NCBI GenBank assembly: GCA_031373255.1
Contig: JANMMJ010000057.1
Span: 23,613 to 87,612, forward strand
Direction of reading: 5' to 3'
Source of the DNA: JANMMJ01 sp031373255
GTDB taxonomy: Bacteria > Pseudomonadota > Alphaproteobacteria > Rhizobiales > Aestuariivirgaceae
DNA: 64,000 nucleotides
In this document: in pieces, positions 9,504 to 18,851 of the stretch
Numbering within the stretch: the first letter of the stretch is position 1
How the letters are laid out: each line of letters opens with the position of its first letter
Translations under genes and position numbers: made by a program
Notes under the pieces: generated by a model
The model's database searches: none
What the model was told of the DNA's origin: nothing
Seen by the model: the letters and a program-made list of their open reading frames with translations, nothing else

Positions 9504-10712
9504 ATGTCAGATATATTGGTTGTCGGCGCGCGGGGTATCCCCGGGGTCGAAGGCGGCGCGGAAAAACACGCTGAAAACGTGTTCTGCCAGTTCGCTGAAA
9601 TGGGCTACGACGTCACCCTTCTGGGCACGCGGCAGTTTATCGCCAGCACCCAGCATCGTGGCGTGAAGCTCATCGGCATTCCCACCGTCAACATCGCCAA
9701 TACCGAAAAGTTTGTTTATCACTTCATCTGCTTCCTCTACGCCCTTTTCAACCGCCCCAAACTGGTTCATCTCCAGGGCTTGAATTCGGGCATTTTCCTC
9801 TTTCTTTACAAGATCTTCGGCATGAAAGTGGTGATGCGCTACGGCTCTGCCGATTATGAGCACGCCAAATGGGGAATGGTGGGCCGCCTCGGCTTCAAGA
9901 TGTGCGAGCGTCAACTGCGCCTGGCCGACCATGTCATTGCCGTTTCGCGCAAATACCAGCGCGATCTGTCGACCCGCTACGGTCTCAAGGCCATCACGGT
10001 TATTCCCAACGGCACCGATGCCGTGAACATTTCCGAGGCTTCGAAAAAGTATTTTGAAGGCCTAGGCCTCGAGGGCAAGCGCTACATCCTGTCTGTCGGC
10101 CGCCTTACCATCGACAAGGGCTATGCCGAAATGATCAGGGCGATGCAGAGCTTCATCGCTACCCCGGACGTCGTGCTGGTCATGGTCGGTGGCCCTGACG
10201 GTACCGGCTACCACGAACAGTTGAAAGCTTCGGCAGGCAGCAATACCCGTTTTCTCGGCCGCCTTGACCGCGAGCTCCTGCCGATCCTCTACAGCAAATG
10301 TGCCGCTTACGTTAGCGCGTCTGCTCACGAAGGATTGTCCAATTCGATCCTTGAGGCGATTTCCTTCGGCAGCCCGCTGATCGTCAGCGACATTCCGGCA
10401 AACCGCGAAATGTCCCTCAACAGCGCCTGCTATTTCCGCCAGGGCGACGCGGCGGCACTTGTTGCCAAGATCGCAGAAGCTCTCATCAAGCCGGAAGACT
10501 TTGTCGTCGATCGCGGCAATTTTGTCGGCTGGCCGGAAGTCGTGGCCGAAACCGAGCGCGTCTATGAAAAGGTGCTGACCCCGCTGCCGGGCAGAACCCG
10601 GACCGCCAGCCCGTCTGTCGACGCGCATGGGCATTCCTATCATCCAGCGCCAGCCTTGCAGGCAGTGCCGGTGATCGATACCTCCGGGCTGCAAAACCGG
10701 CCTAATCAGTGA
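9504..10712 (+). CDS. Glycosyltransferase family 4 with DUF1972-type N-terminus
   Basis: 402 residues with the GT-B fold. The N-terminal acceptor domain begins ILVVGARGIPGVEGGAE, typical of DUF1972/rhamnosyltransferase-like proteins. The C-terminal donor domain has SVGRLTIDKGY and the E-x7-E motif EGLSNSILE. It probably adds a sugar to the lipid-linked repeat unit on the cytoplasmic face. The donor sugar cannot be read from the sequence. The ATG is preceded by a G-rich Shine-Dalgarno-like stretch (GGGGGTG). It is the first gene after the divergent regulatory gap. Confidence 0.88.
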   Translation: MSDILVVGARGIPGVEGGAEKHAENVFCQFAEMGYDVTLLGTRQFIASTQHRGVKLIGIPTVNIANTEKFVYHFICFLYALFNRPKLVHLQGLNSGIFLFLYKIFGMKVVMRYGSADYEHAKWGMVGRLGFKMCERQLRLADHVIAVSRKYQRDLSTRYGLKAITVIPNGTDAVNISEASKKYFEGLGLEGKRYILSVGRLTIDKGYAEMIRAMQSFIATPDVVLVMVGGPDGTGYHEQLKASAGSNTRFLGRLDRELLPILYSKCAAYVSASAHEGLSNSILEAISFGSPLIVSDIPANREMSLNSACYFRQGDAAALVAKIAEALIKPEDFVVDRGNFVGWPEVVAETERVYEKVLTPLPGRTRTASPSVDAHGHSYHPAPALQAVPVIDTSGLQNRPNQ

Positions 10713-10718
10713 ACGGAA

Positions 10719-10741
10719 TTTGATGGGGAAGCCCCATCAAA
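10719..10741 (+). terminator. Perfect stem-loop directly after the glycosyltransferase gene
   Basis: TTTGATGGGG and CCCCATCAAA form a perfect ten-base-pair stem with a three-base AAG loop, starting six bases after the stop codon. No T-run follows, so it may act as a partial terminator or an RNA-stabilising 3' end. Confidence 0.6.
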
Positions 10742-10823
10742 CGCCGCCCAAATCCATTTAAATTATCCATAAATCAAAAGAACCACAGGGATACCGGGTA
10801 CAACCTCGCCTTGGTCTATCTGC

Positions 10824-12083
10824 TTGCATGCAAGCATGTTACCGACAAGCCTGTTGCCTCCTGAAACGACCCGCATGCAGATAAAACAGTTCATTATCTA
10901 CACCCTGCAACACGCCCCCTGGGCTGTGGTTGCTTCGCTTTGCGCCGGTCTTTCCAACTACGTCATCATCATTTTGCTCTCGCAGTATTACGGGCTTTCG
11001 GAAGGCGGCGAATTCAGATTGCTGATGTCGATCGTGGGCCTGTTGACACTGTTCACGCTGAACGAAGCCGACAAGGTGGTCATTCGTCATCTCGTCATGG
11101 GAAAGCCCGGCGTGGTGCGTCCACTCGTTGCCAGCCGCATGCAGTTTGCCCTGCTTGGCACCATCGCTGGCGTGATTACCGCCTATGTATTTTACCAGCG
11201 CGGTGAAGATATCTGGATCGGCATCCTCGCCGCTTCGATACTCCTCCCCCTGACTTTTCCGACCGATCTTTATGCGCAAGTGGTGCAATCGCGGAAGAAC
11301 TTCCGCATGCTGGCGCTCTACAGCGTAATCAAATATTCGATCCTGACCGGTCTGGCTTTGCTCGCCGGTCTTTGGTCGGTAACCATTCTGGTTTTTGTCG
11401 TCGTCTACTACGTCTGGCTGGCCGCCATCAATTCCAGCTTCCTCATCCTTCAGAACGAAACTTTCGAGCCGTCCAGCAAGGAAGCGCCCCTGCTTCGACG
11501 CGAAACCCTGCAATTGAGCCTGGCCGGCCTGTTCCCGCTGGTGCTGGAGCACGCCGACAAATTGCTGGTTTCATACTTTCTGGGCCTCGAAAAACTCGCC
11601 CTTTACACCATCGGCATATCGACGGGCAGGCTCATCTCAATCGTCATAAAGCCCACCATGACGGTGTACTTCCCGCTCCTGGTCAAGGACAGGTTCAGCT
11701 GGCGGCTGCTGATAACGATATTCCTGACTCTCACTGTAGTTGGTGTTCTGGCCGCCTGGCCGCTCTACTATTACTTTGTCAACGTGCTGGGCACGGAATA
11801 CGCCGAGGCCTACCCGATGGCCGCCATCATCATTGCCGGGCTAGGCATCTACTTCATCTCTGTCGTCGTGTATTATTCGTCGGTCTATCACAAGGACGCG
11901 AAACTCAGCGTCCCAACAATGACATCATTTTTATCAACCCTTGTGACGCTGGCCTATCTTTTGCTTGCCCTGAAATACGGAGGAAAATATGCGCTCCTCC
12001 TGAGCGCCGCGTCATATCCACTCCGTGACTTGATCACACTGGTCATAACACTGGCACTTTCGAAGCGAGTCCGAACCGCATGA
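10824..12083 (+). CDS. Wzx-type flippase (MATE/PST-like polysaccharide transporter)
   Basis: 419 residues, largely hydrophobic, with about twelve membrane segments. It is of the oligosaccharidyl-lipid flippase type that moves undecaprenyl-linked repeat units across the inner membrane. The start is uncertain: TTG at 10824, ATG at 10836 and ATG at 10875 (MQIKQFIIYTLQH) are all in frame and none has a strong ribosome binding site; the third gives the most natural N-terminus. The gene overlaps the next glycosyltransferase by four bases (ATGA), so the two are translationally coupled. Its presence, with a Wzy-like protein and co-polymerase, argues for a Wzx/Wzy pathway. Confidence 0.82.
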   Translation: MHASMLPTSLLPPETTRMQIKQFIIYTLQHAPWAVVASLCAGLSNYVIIILLSQYYGLSEGGEFRLLMSIVGLLTLFTLNEADKVVIRHLVMGKPGVVRPLVASRMQFALLGTIAGVITAYVFYQRGEDIWIGILAASILLPLTFPTDLYAQVVQSRKNFRMLALYSVIKYSILTGLALLAGLWSVTILVFVVVYYVWLAAINSSFLILQNETFEPSSKEAPLLRRETLQLSLAGLFPLVLEHADKLLVSYFLGLEKLALYTIGISTGRLISIVIKPTMTVYFPLLVKDRFSWRLLITIFLTLTVVGVLAAWPLYYYFVNVLGTEYAEAYPMAAIIIAGLGIYFISVVVYYSSVYHKDAKLSVPTMTSFLSTLVTLAYLLLALKYGGKYALLLSAASYPLRDLITLVITLALSKRVRTA

Positions 12084-13300
12084 GACGACTGGTCCTTTTT
12101 GCCGAATTGTACACGACCTTCGAAAAGGAGCGCCGCATTGGCCTACTCGTCCGCAATCTCATCCAATACGTGAGGTTCATGGACCGCCGGGAACTCGAAG
12201 AGCTCTATATTTTCACCTATGGGTACCGGGATGGCGAAGCGCTCCGCGAGCTGCAGGACGAAGGAACTCTACCACGCAGTTTTCATGTCCTGTCGCCGCC
12301 AGCCTGGCTGGATTCCAAACTTGGCCACATCGTCTATTCGCTAATCGGGCCGATCATTCATGGCGCCGAGCTGCGAAAGGCGGACGCCTATCGCACCCAG
12401 CAGGTGACCGGGTCCTGGTCAGCATTGATTGCCAAGGTTCTCTATCGAAAGCCTTTGCTGTTCCGCCTAGGTTACCCCTTGTCCGTCAGGTTCCAGACCG
12501 AGCGCAAGAAACTCAATCTGGCACTCGCCCGCACCGTCGAGCGCCTGCTTTTGCGCTTTGCCGATCATGTCGCGGTGACCTCGCAGATCATGAAGGCGTA
12601 TTATGGCGCCATGGGCAATCCCGCCAACATCACCGTGGTGCCGAATTTCGTCGACCTGGCGTTGACGAAGCCCATCGAGATCTACGACCGCGCGCGGCCT
12701 GTGCTGTTTGTCGGCCGCCTGGAGAAGGTCAAGAACATCCACAACATCATCGCGGCGTGCGCGCGCAACAACGTGACGCTGCATCTCTACTATGGCCAGG
12801 GCGATCTGGAAGCCGAACTGCGCCAGCTTGCCTCAGACCTTGGCGCCAGGATCGAGTTCAAGGGATCCGTCCTCAACGAGGAACTGCTCCGCATTCACCA
12901 CGATCATTCGATCTTCATGCTATGCTCGACAAGAGAGGGCATGCCCAAGGCGATGATAGAAGCCATGGCTTCCGGATTGATCTGCGTCGCAACGCCTACC
13001 GATGGCGCATCCGAACTGATCTTCCATGGCGAAACCGGATATATGGCCAAGGGCTACGATGCTGACGCCATTTCTGCGGCACTTGCCCAGGCGCTTGACG
13101 AGATGGACCCCCGCATTGGCCACAATGCCCGCGAATTCGTCATCAACAATCTTTCACTTGAGCGCGCTGTCGATATGGAACTCGGCATCCTGAAAAGGAT
13201 GATCGCCAAGTCACGGGGCGCAAATCATTCCTCCGGCATGCCGTCAATGCCCACTGACCCGAAAGGCAAACAAGCGATGGGACCCAAACATGGCCAGTAA
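12080..13300 (+). CDS. Glycosyltransferase family 4 (GT-B fold)
   Basis: 406 residues. The donor-binding half contains LFVGRLEKVKNIHNII, HLYYGQGDLEAELR and the E-x7-E motif EGMPKAMIE, followed by ATPTDGASELI. It is likely to extend the lipid-linked repeat unit in the cytoplasm. The donor and linkage are unknown. It overlaps the flippase gene by four bases upstream and the RraA-like gene by eleven bases downstream, which places all three in one transcript. The C-terminal 25 residues are low in complexity and probably disordered. Confidence 0.87.
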   Translation: MRRLVLFAELYTTFEKERRIGLLVRNLIQYVRFMDRRELEELYIFTYGYRDGEALRELQDEGTLPRSFHVLSPPAWLDSKLGHIVYSLIGPIIHGAELRKADAYRTQQVTGSWSALIAKVLYRKPLLFRLGYPLSVRFQTERKKLNLALARTVERLLLRFADHVAVTSQIMKAYYGAMGNPANITVVPNFVDLALTKPIEIYDRARPVLFVGRLEKVKNIHNIIAACARNNVTLHLYYGQGDLEAELRQLASDLGARIEFKGSVLNEELLRIHHDHSIFMLCSTREGMPKAMIEAMASGLICVATPTDGASELIFHGETGYMAKGYDADAISAALAQALDEMDPRIGHNAREFVINNLSLERAVDMELGILKRMIAKSRGANHSSGMPSMPTDPKGKQAMGPKHGQ

Positions 13301-14000
13301 ACCCAAATCCGCGGAAATGGTGCCGGGCCCCGGCTTCCGCGTCCGCATGAACATCGACAGACCGCCCGCCAGCCTGATCGAGCAGTACCGTCAATTTGAA
13401 TCGCCCGATATCTCCGACATGCTGAACCGCATGTATACGATGAGCTCCGGCATTCACAACGTCGTCAACAATACGCCGCTCGTAGGTCCCGCTTGCACCG
13501 TGAAGGTGTTTCCCGGCGACAATCTCATGGTGCACAAGTCGCTCGATGCGGCAAAGCCGGGCGATGTCGTGGTCATCGATACCAGCGGCAGCCAGCGGAA
13601 CGCCGTGCTTGGCGACCTCGTGACCAACAAGGCGCGCCATCGCGGCATTGCAGGCTTCATCGTCGACGGCCTGGTTCGCGATCTTCCCGGCCTTCAGGAA
13701 GCGGGCCTGCCCGTATTCGCGAGGGGAATTACGCCGTTTGGCCCGCTGCACCGCGGACCGGGAGAACTGAATTACCCGATAAGCTGCGGCGGCATTGTCG
13801 TGAAGCCGGGTGACATCATCGTGGCCGATCACAACGGCGTGGTTGTCGTTCACCAGGAATTCGCCGCGGAAGTGCTTGGGCGCCTGAAAATCCACAAGGA
13901 ACGGATGGAAAAATACGTTGAGGATGTCAAACGCGGAGTGTTCTCCAATGATTGGGTCGATGAACAGTTGAATGCCGACAATTGCATCATCGAAAAGTAG
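13290..14000 (+). CDS. RraA-like/HMG-aldolase-family protein
   Basis: 236 residues of the RraA/4-hydroxy-4-methyl-2-oxoglutarate aldolase superfamily. Conserved elements are visible: SDMLNRM near residue 42, the phosphate/substrate loop GDLVTNKARHRG, and the metal-site pattern VDGLVRD. Class II pyruvate aldolases of this family cleave or form 4-hydroxy-2-oxo acids; others are RNase E inhibitors or have unknown roles. In this locus, overlapping a glycosyltransferase gene and followed by an ATP-grasp gene, a role in making or removing a pyruvate-derived sugar substituent is possible but is inference only. Confidence 0.78.
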   Translation: MASKPKSAEMVPGPGFRVRMNIDRPPASLIEQYRQFESPDISDMLNRMYTMSSGIHNVVNNTPLVGPACTVKVFPGDNLMVHKSLDAAKPGDVVVIDTSGSQRNAVLGDLVTNKARHRGIAGFIVDGLVRDLPGLQEAGLPVFARGITPFGPLHRGPGELNYPISCGGIVVKPGDIIVADHNGVVVVHQEFAAEVLGRLKIHKERMEKYVEDVKRGVFSNDWVDEQLNADNCIIEK

Positions 14001-14073
14001 CTCGCTGCGTCAGAGCTCCGCAGCGCCGGCAAGGATCGCCCGGCACAGCGCATTCCAGGACAAAAACGGCGTC

Positions 14074-15237
14074 ATGAGCATCAATTCCGCGACACCCGTC
14101 ATGCTGCTTGGTGGACGGGAAAACGCTTTGGCGGTGACCCGCAACCTCGGACGCCGTGGCGTGACCATGAGGGTCAGCAATGTGCCGGGATCATGGGCAA
14201 TGCAATCGCGCTTCTGTGCGGAATCCTATCCGGTTCCTGACGGCACCCCGGTATCCGAGTATTGGGAGGAACTGCTTCTTGGCCCGGACAGCAGCCGCTT
14301 CCACGGACAGGTGATCTTCGCCTGCAATGATCCGGCACTGGTGTTTGTCGCCGAACATCGCGATGCCTTGCGCCAGCACTATCTGATCGTTGATTCCGAC
14401 CCGGACCTGCAACTCGCCCTGCTCGACAAGCAGAAAACCCTCGAGCTTGCGCGCCGGGCTGGCGTTCCCGCGCCAAACTACTGGAGCATTTCCAATCTCG
14501 CCGATATCGAGAAGATCCGCGGCGATATTCACTATCCGGTCATGGTCAAGCCGATCGATACCCACAGCTTCAGCAAAGTGTTCGGACGCAAGCTCTTCAT
14601 CATCGAAAGCAGTTTCGATGAACTGAAGGAAAAAATCCGCCTGTCGCATGAGCAGAACATGGATGTCATGGTGGTGGAGATGATCCCCGGACCCGACAGC
14701 CTGCTCACCAGCTACAACACCTTCATCGATTCTGCCGGCAACCGGCTTTTCGATTTTACCAAGAGTGTTTTCAGGCGCTATCCCAAGAACCGTGGCAGCG
14801 GCTGCTACCACAAGACCGAGTGGCTTCCGGAAGTGGCCGAGCTTGGCCAGAAGTTCTTCACAGGCATTGGCTTCTGCGGCATCGGCAATGTCGAGTTCAA
14901 GCGTGACCCGCGTGACGGACAATACAAGATCATCGAATCGAATGCGCGCTTCGTTGCCACCCATGAGCTTTTCGTGCGCGCCGGGGCACCGAGCGACCTG
15001 CTCATCTACTGCTACCTGACGGGCCAGCCAGTGCCGGAATTCGGCATGTACCGGCAACTCCTGCGCATGTGGTATCCGGTCAGGGACTACCGCTCGTTCC
15101 GTGAACTTCACAAACTGGGTGAATTGAGTTTCCTCGGCTGGATCGCCAGCTTGATGCATGCCCAGATCTTCCCGGTATTGAGCTTCTCCGATCCCCTGCC
15201 ATTTCTGAAGACCCTGCTGAAGAGCACCAGCGGTTAA
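14074..15237 (+). CDS. ATP-grasp superfamily carboxylate-amine ligase
   Basis: 387 residues. The ATP-grasp core is recognisable by VMVKPIDTHSFSKVFG (nucleotide-binding lysine), NVEFKRDPRDGQ and the metal-binding IIESNARF near residue 290. Enzymes of this fold join a carboxylate to an amine or thiol through an acyl phosphate. In polysaccharide loci such ligases can attach amino acids or other amines to uronic acids, and the first gene here supplies a likely uronic acid. That link is inference. The frame opens at 13972, but the ATG at 14074 begins the conserved domain and avoids overlap with the RraA-like gene. Confidence 0.75.
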   Translation: MSINSATPVMLLGGRENALAVTRNLGRRGVTMRVSNVPGSWAMQSRFCAESYPVPDGTPVSEYWEELLLGPDSSRFHGQVIFACNDPALVFVAEHRDALRQHYLIVDSDPDLQLALLDKQKTLELARRAGVPAPNYWSISNLADIEKIRGDIHYPVMVKPIDTHSFSKVFGRKLFIIESSFDELKEKIRLSHEQNMDVMVVEMIPGPDSLLTSYNTFIDSAGNRLFDFTKSVFRRYPKNRGSGCYHKTEWLPEVAELGQKFFTGIGFCGIGNVEFKRDPRDGQYKIIESNARFVATHELFVRAGAPSDLLIYCYLTGQPVPEFGMYRQLLRMWYPVRDYRSFRELHKLGELSFLGWIASLMHAQIFPVLSFSDPLPFLKTLLKSTSG

Positions 15238-15338
15238 CCGTTCACTCCACAACGCTTTGTATTGGCACCATTCTGCGTTAGTGATTATCCAGCCTGGGCG
15301 AAGCATTGATCTGAAATCTATTCTTGCGGATTGGGGAA

Positions 15339-17018
15339 ATGAAGAAGTTCAAGGTCGGGATCCTGATGAATGGACCCGGCTGCTCAGCATATCTGTATGA
15401 CACCATCAAAAGCTTGGCAGCAGAACCGGCGATTGACCTGGTACTGATCCAGGAAGGCGCGGCCGGCGAGACGTCCGGATTATTGGCGAAACTTCGCCGG
15501 AAATTCCGGCAGGCGGGCCTCATGCGCTTCATCAGCATGGCTGTTTTCGCGCTTTACCGGGAAATCGAGTCCCGCGCATTCTCAGTGTTGTACAAGGGAA
15601 TAAGAGACCACTTTGCCAGGAACTCCGTGGACCCGGACATGTTCGCCTCCCGCATCGATGTGTCGCCGGAATTTTCCAGGAGCGGCCTGGTTTGCCGTTA
15701 CGGCCCATCCGACCACGGGAAGATTGCCGATGCCGGCCTCGACATCATCGTGCGCGGCAATACGGGAGCGATTTACCGCGGTGACGTGCTCTCGGTTGCG
15801 CGCCTCGGCATCGTCTCGTTCCATCACGGCGACAATCGCTGGAACCGCGGTCTTCCGCCGGGCTTTTGGGAAGTCTATCTGCGAAAGCCCGTCACCGGAT
15901 TTGTTATCCAGATACTCAGTGAGGAACTCGATGGAGGCACCGTTCTCTATCGTGGCGAGGTCGTGACCAAGCGGACCCATACCGAGAACGTCGCGAACCT
16001 GTATCGGGAGAGCAACCCATTCCTGGCCTATGTCGTGAAGCTGCACCTCGCTGGCGACCCGTCGGTACGGCCGGAGGAAAAGCATTCCTTCACCGGGAGG
16101 ATCTACAAATATCCCGGGATATGGCAGACGGCGAGCTACGCGCTGAGAACGGCAGCACTCCTCTCCAAGCTGTTCATACAGAAGAGGCTGCTGCACCAGG
16201 ACACGCGCTGGTCGGTTGCGTACCTGCGCAAGCATTGGTCCGAGGCTTCGCTTGCCACGGGAAAAATCATTGCCAATCCGCCGAAGCGATTTCTCGCCGA
16301 TCCATTCGTCTTCGAGAGAGAAGGCAGGCACTACATCTTCGTGGAAGACTATGACGATCGGCGGGGACTTGGCGGGGTGTCCTGCATTGTTGTCGAACCG
16401 GATGACAGCCATCGCATCGTCGAGAATGTTCTGCTCGAACCGTTTCACCTGTCCTTTCCGCTGGTCTTCGAGGAAGCGGGTGAAATCTTCATGCTCCCGG
16501 AAACCAGCGAGAGCGGCGCCATCAGGCTTTACCGCTGCGAGGAGTTTCCGCACAAGTGGACGCTCGACATGGAACTAATAAAGGGCGTCTCGGCGGCCGA
16601 CACCATGCTGATCAAACAGCAGGACAAGTGGTTCATGCTGACCAACATCAACCAGTTTGGTTCCGAGGACCACCTTTCGCAATTGCATGTTCTGTGGTCG
16701 GACCAGCTCCGTTCAACGGACTGGAAGCGTATATCGTCGCTCCCCGTCATCAACAGCGCGCTCGATGGCAGGAATGCGGGGATATTGAAGGGACGTGATG
16801 GCGCCATGTACCGGGTAAGGCAGCGCCAGGGATTCAACCGGTATGGCGCCGCTTTTTCCGTCGCCAAGATCACCCGCCTTGATGCCGGCGGCTACGCCGA
16901 GGAGCCAGTCATGGAAGTAAATCCGGATTTTTTCCCGGATATCGTGGGGACCCATCACATGCATGGGACCGGCAATTTTACCGTCTTTGACTTCGCGCGG
17001 ACCGAAAAAATCAATTGA
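15339..17018 (+). CDS. Formyltransferase-like N-domain fused to a beta-propeller (GINT1-like) domain
   Basis: 559 residues in two parts. Residues 1 to about 260 resemble the formyltransferase fold; the asparagine-histidine-aspartate triad is probably N141, H162 or H163, and D198 (in LDGGTVLYRGEV). Residues from about 295 to the end look like a five-bladed propeller with repeats such as ADPFVFEREGRHYIFVEDY, as in the domain named after glucosamine inositolphosphorylceramide transferase and in GH43/GH32 enzymes. The fused protein could formylate an amino sugar or act in glycan modification. The ATG was preferred to a TTG at 15324. It is the last gene of the rightward run. Confidence 0.7.
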   Translation: MKKFKVGILMNGPGCSAYLYDTIKSLAAEPAIDLVLIQEGAAGETSGLLAKLRRKFRQAGLMRFISMAVFALYREIESRAFSVLYKGIRDHFARNSVDPDMFASRIDVSPEFSRSGLVCRYGPSDHGKIADAGLDIIVRGNTGAIYRGDVLSVARLGIVSFHHGDNRWNRGLPPGFWEVYLRKPVTGFVIQILSEELDGGTVLYRGEVVTKRTHTENVANLYRESNPFLAYVVKLHLAGDPSVRPEEKHSFTGRIYKYPGIWQTASYALRTAALLSKLFIQKRLLHQDTRWSVAYLRKHWSEASLATGKIIANPPKRFLADPFVFEREGRHYIFVEDYDDRRGLGGVSCIVVEPDDSHRIVENVLLEPFHLSFPLVFEEAGEIFMLPETSESGAIRLYRCEEFPHKWTLDMELIKGVSAADTMLIKQQDKWFMLTNINQFGSEDHLSQLHVLWSDQLRSTDWKRISSLPVINSALDGRNAGILKGRDGAMYRVRQRQGFNRYGAAFSVAKITRLDAGGYAEEPVMEVNPDFFPDIVGTHHMHGTGNFTVFDFARTEKIN

Positions 17019-17244
17019 GGCGGACTGCCGCGACGAAGAAACGGGGAGCCCCCCGAGAGACCCCCCGCTTACTCTTGGCGCCGGGTACGCAATACCTGAT
17101 CCCAGTGCAGTCCCCGGGCGAACGCAACGCCCCGGTGGAATGCATCGACTATCTCGCAACAGTGTTTCCAAACTGTTTATTTTCAAAGGCTTACAGGGGT
17201 ATTTGTGTTAATGATCGGTAACGGCGCTGTGCACGAATGACCGA

Positions 17245-17958
17245 TCAGGCAGCTTTGGCAACGGGAGCGGACTTGCTTTCGATCCATGTCTTGAGAAAAC
17301 GCTGCAGCCAGCTATGCACGGGAGCGTCGTGAATCAGCTGATCATGGAGATGCTCATGGCCAAGCTTTGCCCCCTTCAGGACAAAACGATGGGCGCCGGA
17401 AACCGTCCAGCGATGCATGGTCAGCCGCGTGACCTCCGGGTGGAACTGCAGCCCAAAGGCCCGCTCGCCAAAACTGTAGGCCTGATTTTCAAATGTATCG
17501 CCGGTGGCCAGCCGCTTGCAGCCGCCGGGCACCGTGAAACCTTCGCGGTGCCAGTGGTAGACCACCTCAGGCCATGGGCCTAAATGCTGTGCGTCCGTTT
17601 CGGCTTTGATGCCGTAATAACCGATCTCGACCAGCCCATCGGGATGCGGCGCAACATCGCCGCCCAGATGCTTGGACAGCATCTGCGCCCCCAGGCATAT
17701 ACCCAGAAACGGCGCTTTCGCGGCGAGCGGCACACCGATCCAGTCAATCTCGCGGCGGATATAGTCGTCGCTGTCATTGGCGCTCATCGGCCCGCCAAAG
17801 ATCACAGCCCCAGCATGCTGATCCATTGTGTCCGGCAATTGGTCGCCAAGGCACGGCCGGCGGATATCGAGGGCATAACCCATCTGGCGCAACAGGTAGC
17901 CCACGCGGCCGGGCGTGGAGGTTTCGGAATGGACGACGATGAGGATCTTGCCGGTCAT
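17245..17958 (-). CDS. Class I glutamine amidotransferase (GMP-synthase-like)
   Basis: 237 residues with a complete class I amidotransferase triad: nucleophile C88 in GICLGAQML, and H173 and E175 in LQFHPEV. It belongs to the stand-alone GuaA-N-like group, which hydrolyses glutamine or gamma-glutamyl compounds. The partner or true substrate is unknown. The ATG at 17958 (MTGKILIVV) fits the family start; the frame is open further upstream, but there it runs through the neighbouring SDR gene. It is the last gene of a leftward operon with SDR, kpsC and kpsS and may be unrelated in function. Confidence 0.85.
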   Translation of the reverse strand: MTGKILIVVHSETSTPGRVGYLLRQMGYALDIRRPCLGDQLPDTMDQHAGAVIFGGPMSANDSDDYIRREIDWIGVPLAAKAPFLGICLGAQMLSKHLGGDVAPHPDGLVEIGYYGIKAETDAQHLGPWPEVVYHWHREGFTVPGGCKRLATGDTFENQAYSFGERAFGLQFHPEVTRLTMHRWTVSGAHRFVLKGAKLGHEHLHDQLIHDAPVHSWLQRFLKTWIESKSAPVAKAA

Positions 17959-18008
17959 GACTGCGCTGGAGAATAACAGGGAAATATTGCCAGCGCCTTG
18001 CAATTTGC

Positions 18009-18806
18009 TCAAGCTTTTGTGCGCGCCATGGCGCGGCTGGCCATGGGTAGCAGCGCACGCCGGGGAGCACCCCTGGCGGCATAGGCCATAATCTTGTTGG
18101 CAAGACCTGGAATGACCTGCCGCTCGCCGGCCAGAAACCCGGCCCAACCCTGGGCCGCGACACTTCCCGGTGACGGCAGCCTGATTGGTGAAAGCCGCTG
18201 CGCATCCTTCATGCCGGCCCGGACGTGAAAGCCGGTCTCGACCGGACCGGGGCACAGGGACATGACGTTAACGCCGCTACCGCGCACTTCCTCGTGCAAG
18301 GCATCGCTCAGCGAAACGACATAGGCCTTCGTGGCAAAATAGACGGCCATGTTGGGTCCGGGAAGAAATGCCGCGACCGAGGCAACATTGATGATGCCGC
18401 CGCTCTTGCGCTCCAGCATCGCCGGAAGGCAGCGCAGACTGAGATCGGTCAGCGCCCGGGCATTGAGATCGATCATGTTGAGTTGCTGGTCGAGCGACAG
18501 GAACGCAGCCTTGCCGACCAAACCAAATCCGGCATTGTTGATGACCACATCCGGCGACATCGATCGGGCGGCGAGCTCGTCTGTCAAAACCTGGGTCGCA
18601 CCATCTTGCGACAAGTCCAGTGGGATGACGGTGACCGACGTTGAATGCTTGCCGGCTATCACACCGCGCACCCGGTTCAATCCATCTGCGCTCCGCGCCA
18701 CAAGAACCAGCGAGTAGCCATCCTGCGCCAGGATATGTGCGAAGGCCTCGCCTATGCCCCCGGAAGCGCCAGTAACGAGGCCAATTTTTCCCTGCATTCT
18801 GCTCAT
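18009..18806 (-). CDS. Short-chain dehydrogenase/reductase
   Basis: 265 residues of classical SDR type. It has the cofactor motif TGASGGIG near residue 13, NNAG near 91, a catalytic serine in NVASVAAF, and YFATK (tyrosine and lysine). LVARSA after the second beta strand suggests NADP preference. The substrate is unknown. It follows kpsC by 45 bases and precedes the amidotransferase by 50 bases on the same strand. A function in fatty acid or sugar metabolism linked to the capsule is possible, but only the fold is certain. Confidence 0.85.
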   Translation of the reverse strand: MSRMQGKIGLVTGASGGIGEAFAHILAQDGYSLVLVARSADGLNRVRGVIAGKHSTSVTVIPLDLSQDGATQVLTDELAARSMSPDVVINNAGFGLVGKAAFLSLDQQLNMIDLNARALTDLSLRCLPAMLERKSGGIINVASVAAFLPGPNMAVYFATKAYVVSLSDALHEEVRGSGVNVMSLCPGPVETGFHVRAGMKDAQRLSPIRLPSPGSVAAQGWAGFLAGERQVIPGLANKIMAYAARGAPRRALLPMASRAMARTKA

Positions 18807-18851
18807 GCCGCCCTTTATCGCTCCAATAGCTGCAACAATAAGGCGGGGGGT

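Noticed and set aside
14191..15306. Open reading frame of 371 codons on the minus strand
   Set aside because: Antisense to the ATP-grasp gene and without motifs; it is explained by codon bias.
17212..17247. TGATCGGT...ACCGATCA repeat at the convergent 3' ends
   Set aside because: Twenty-base loop, overlap with a stop codon and no T-run make a terminator call too weak.
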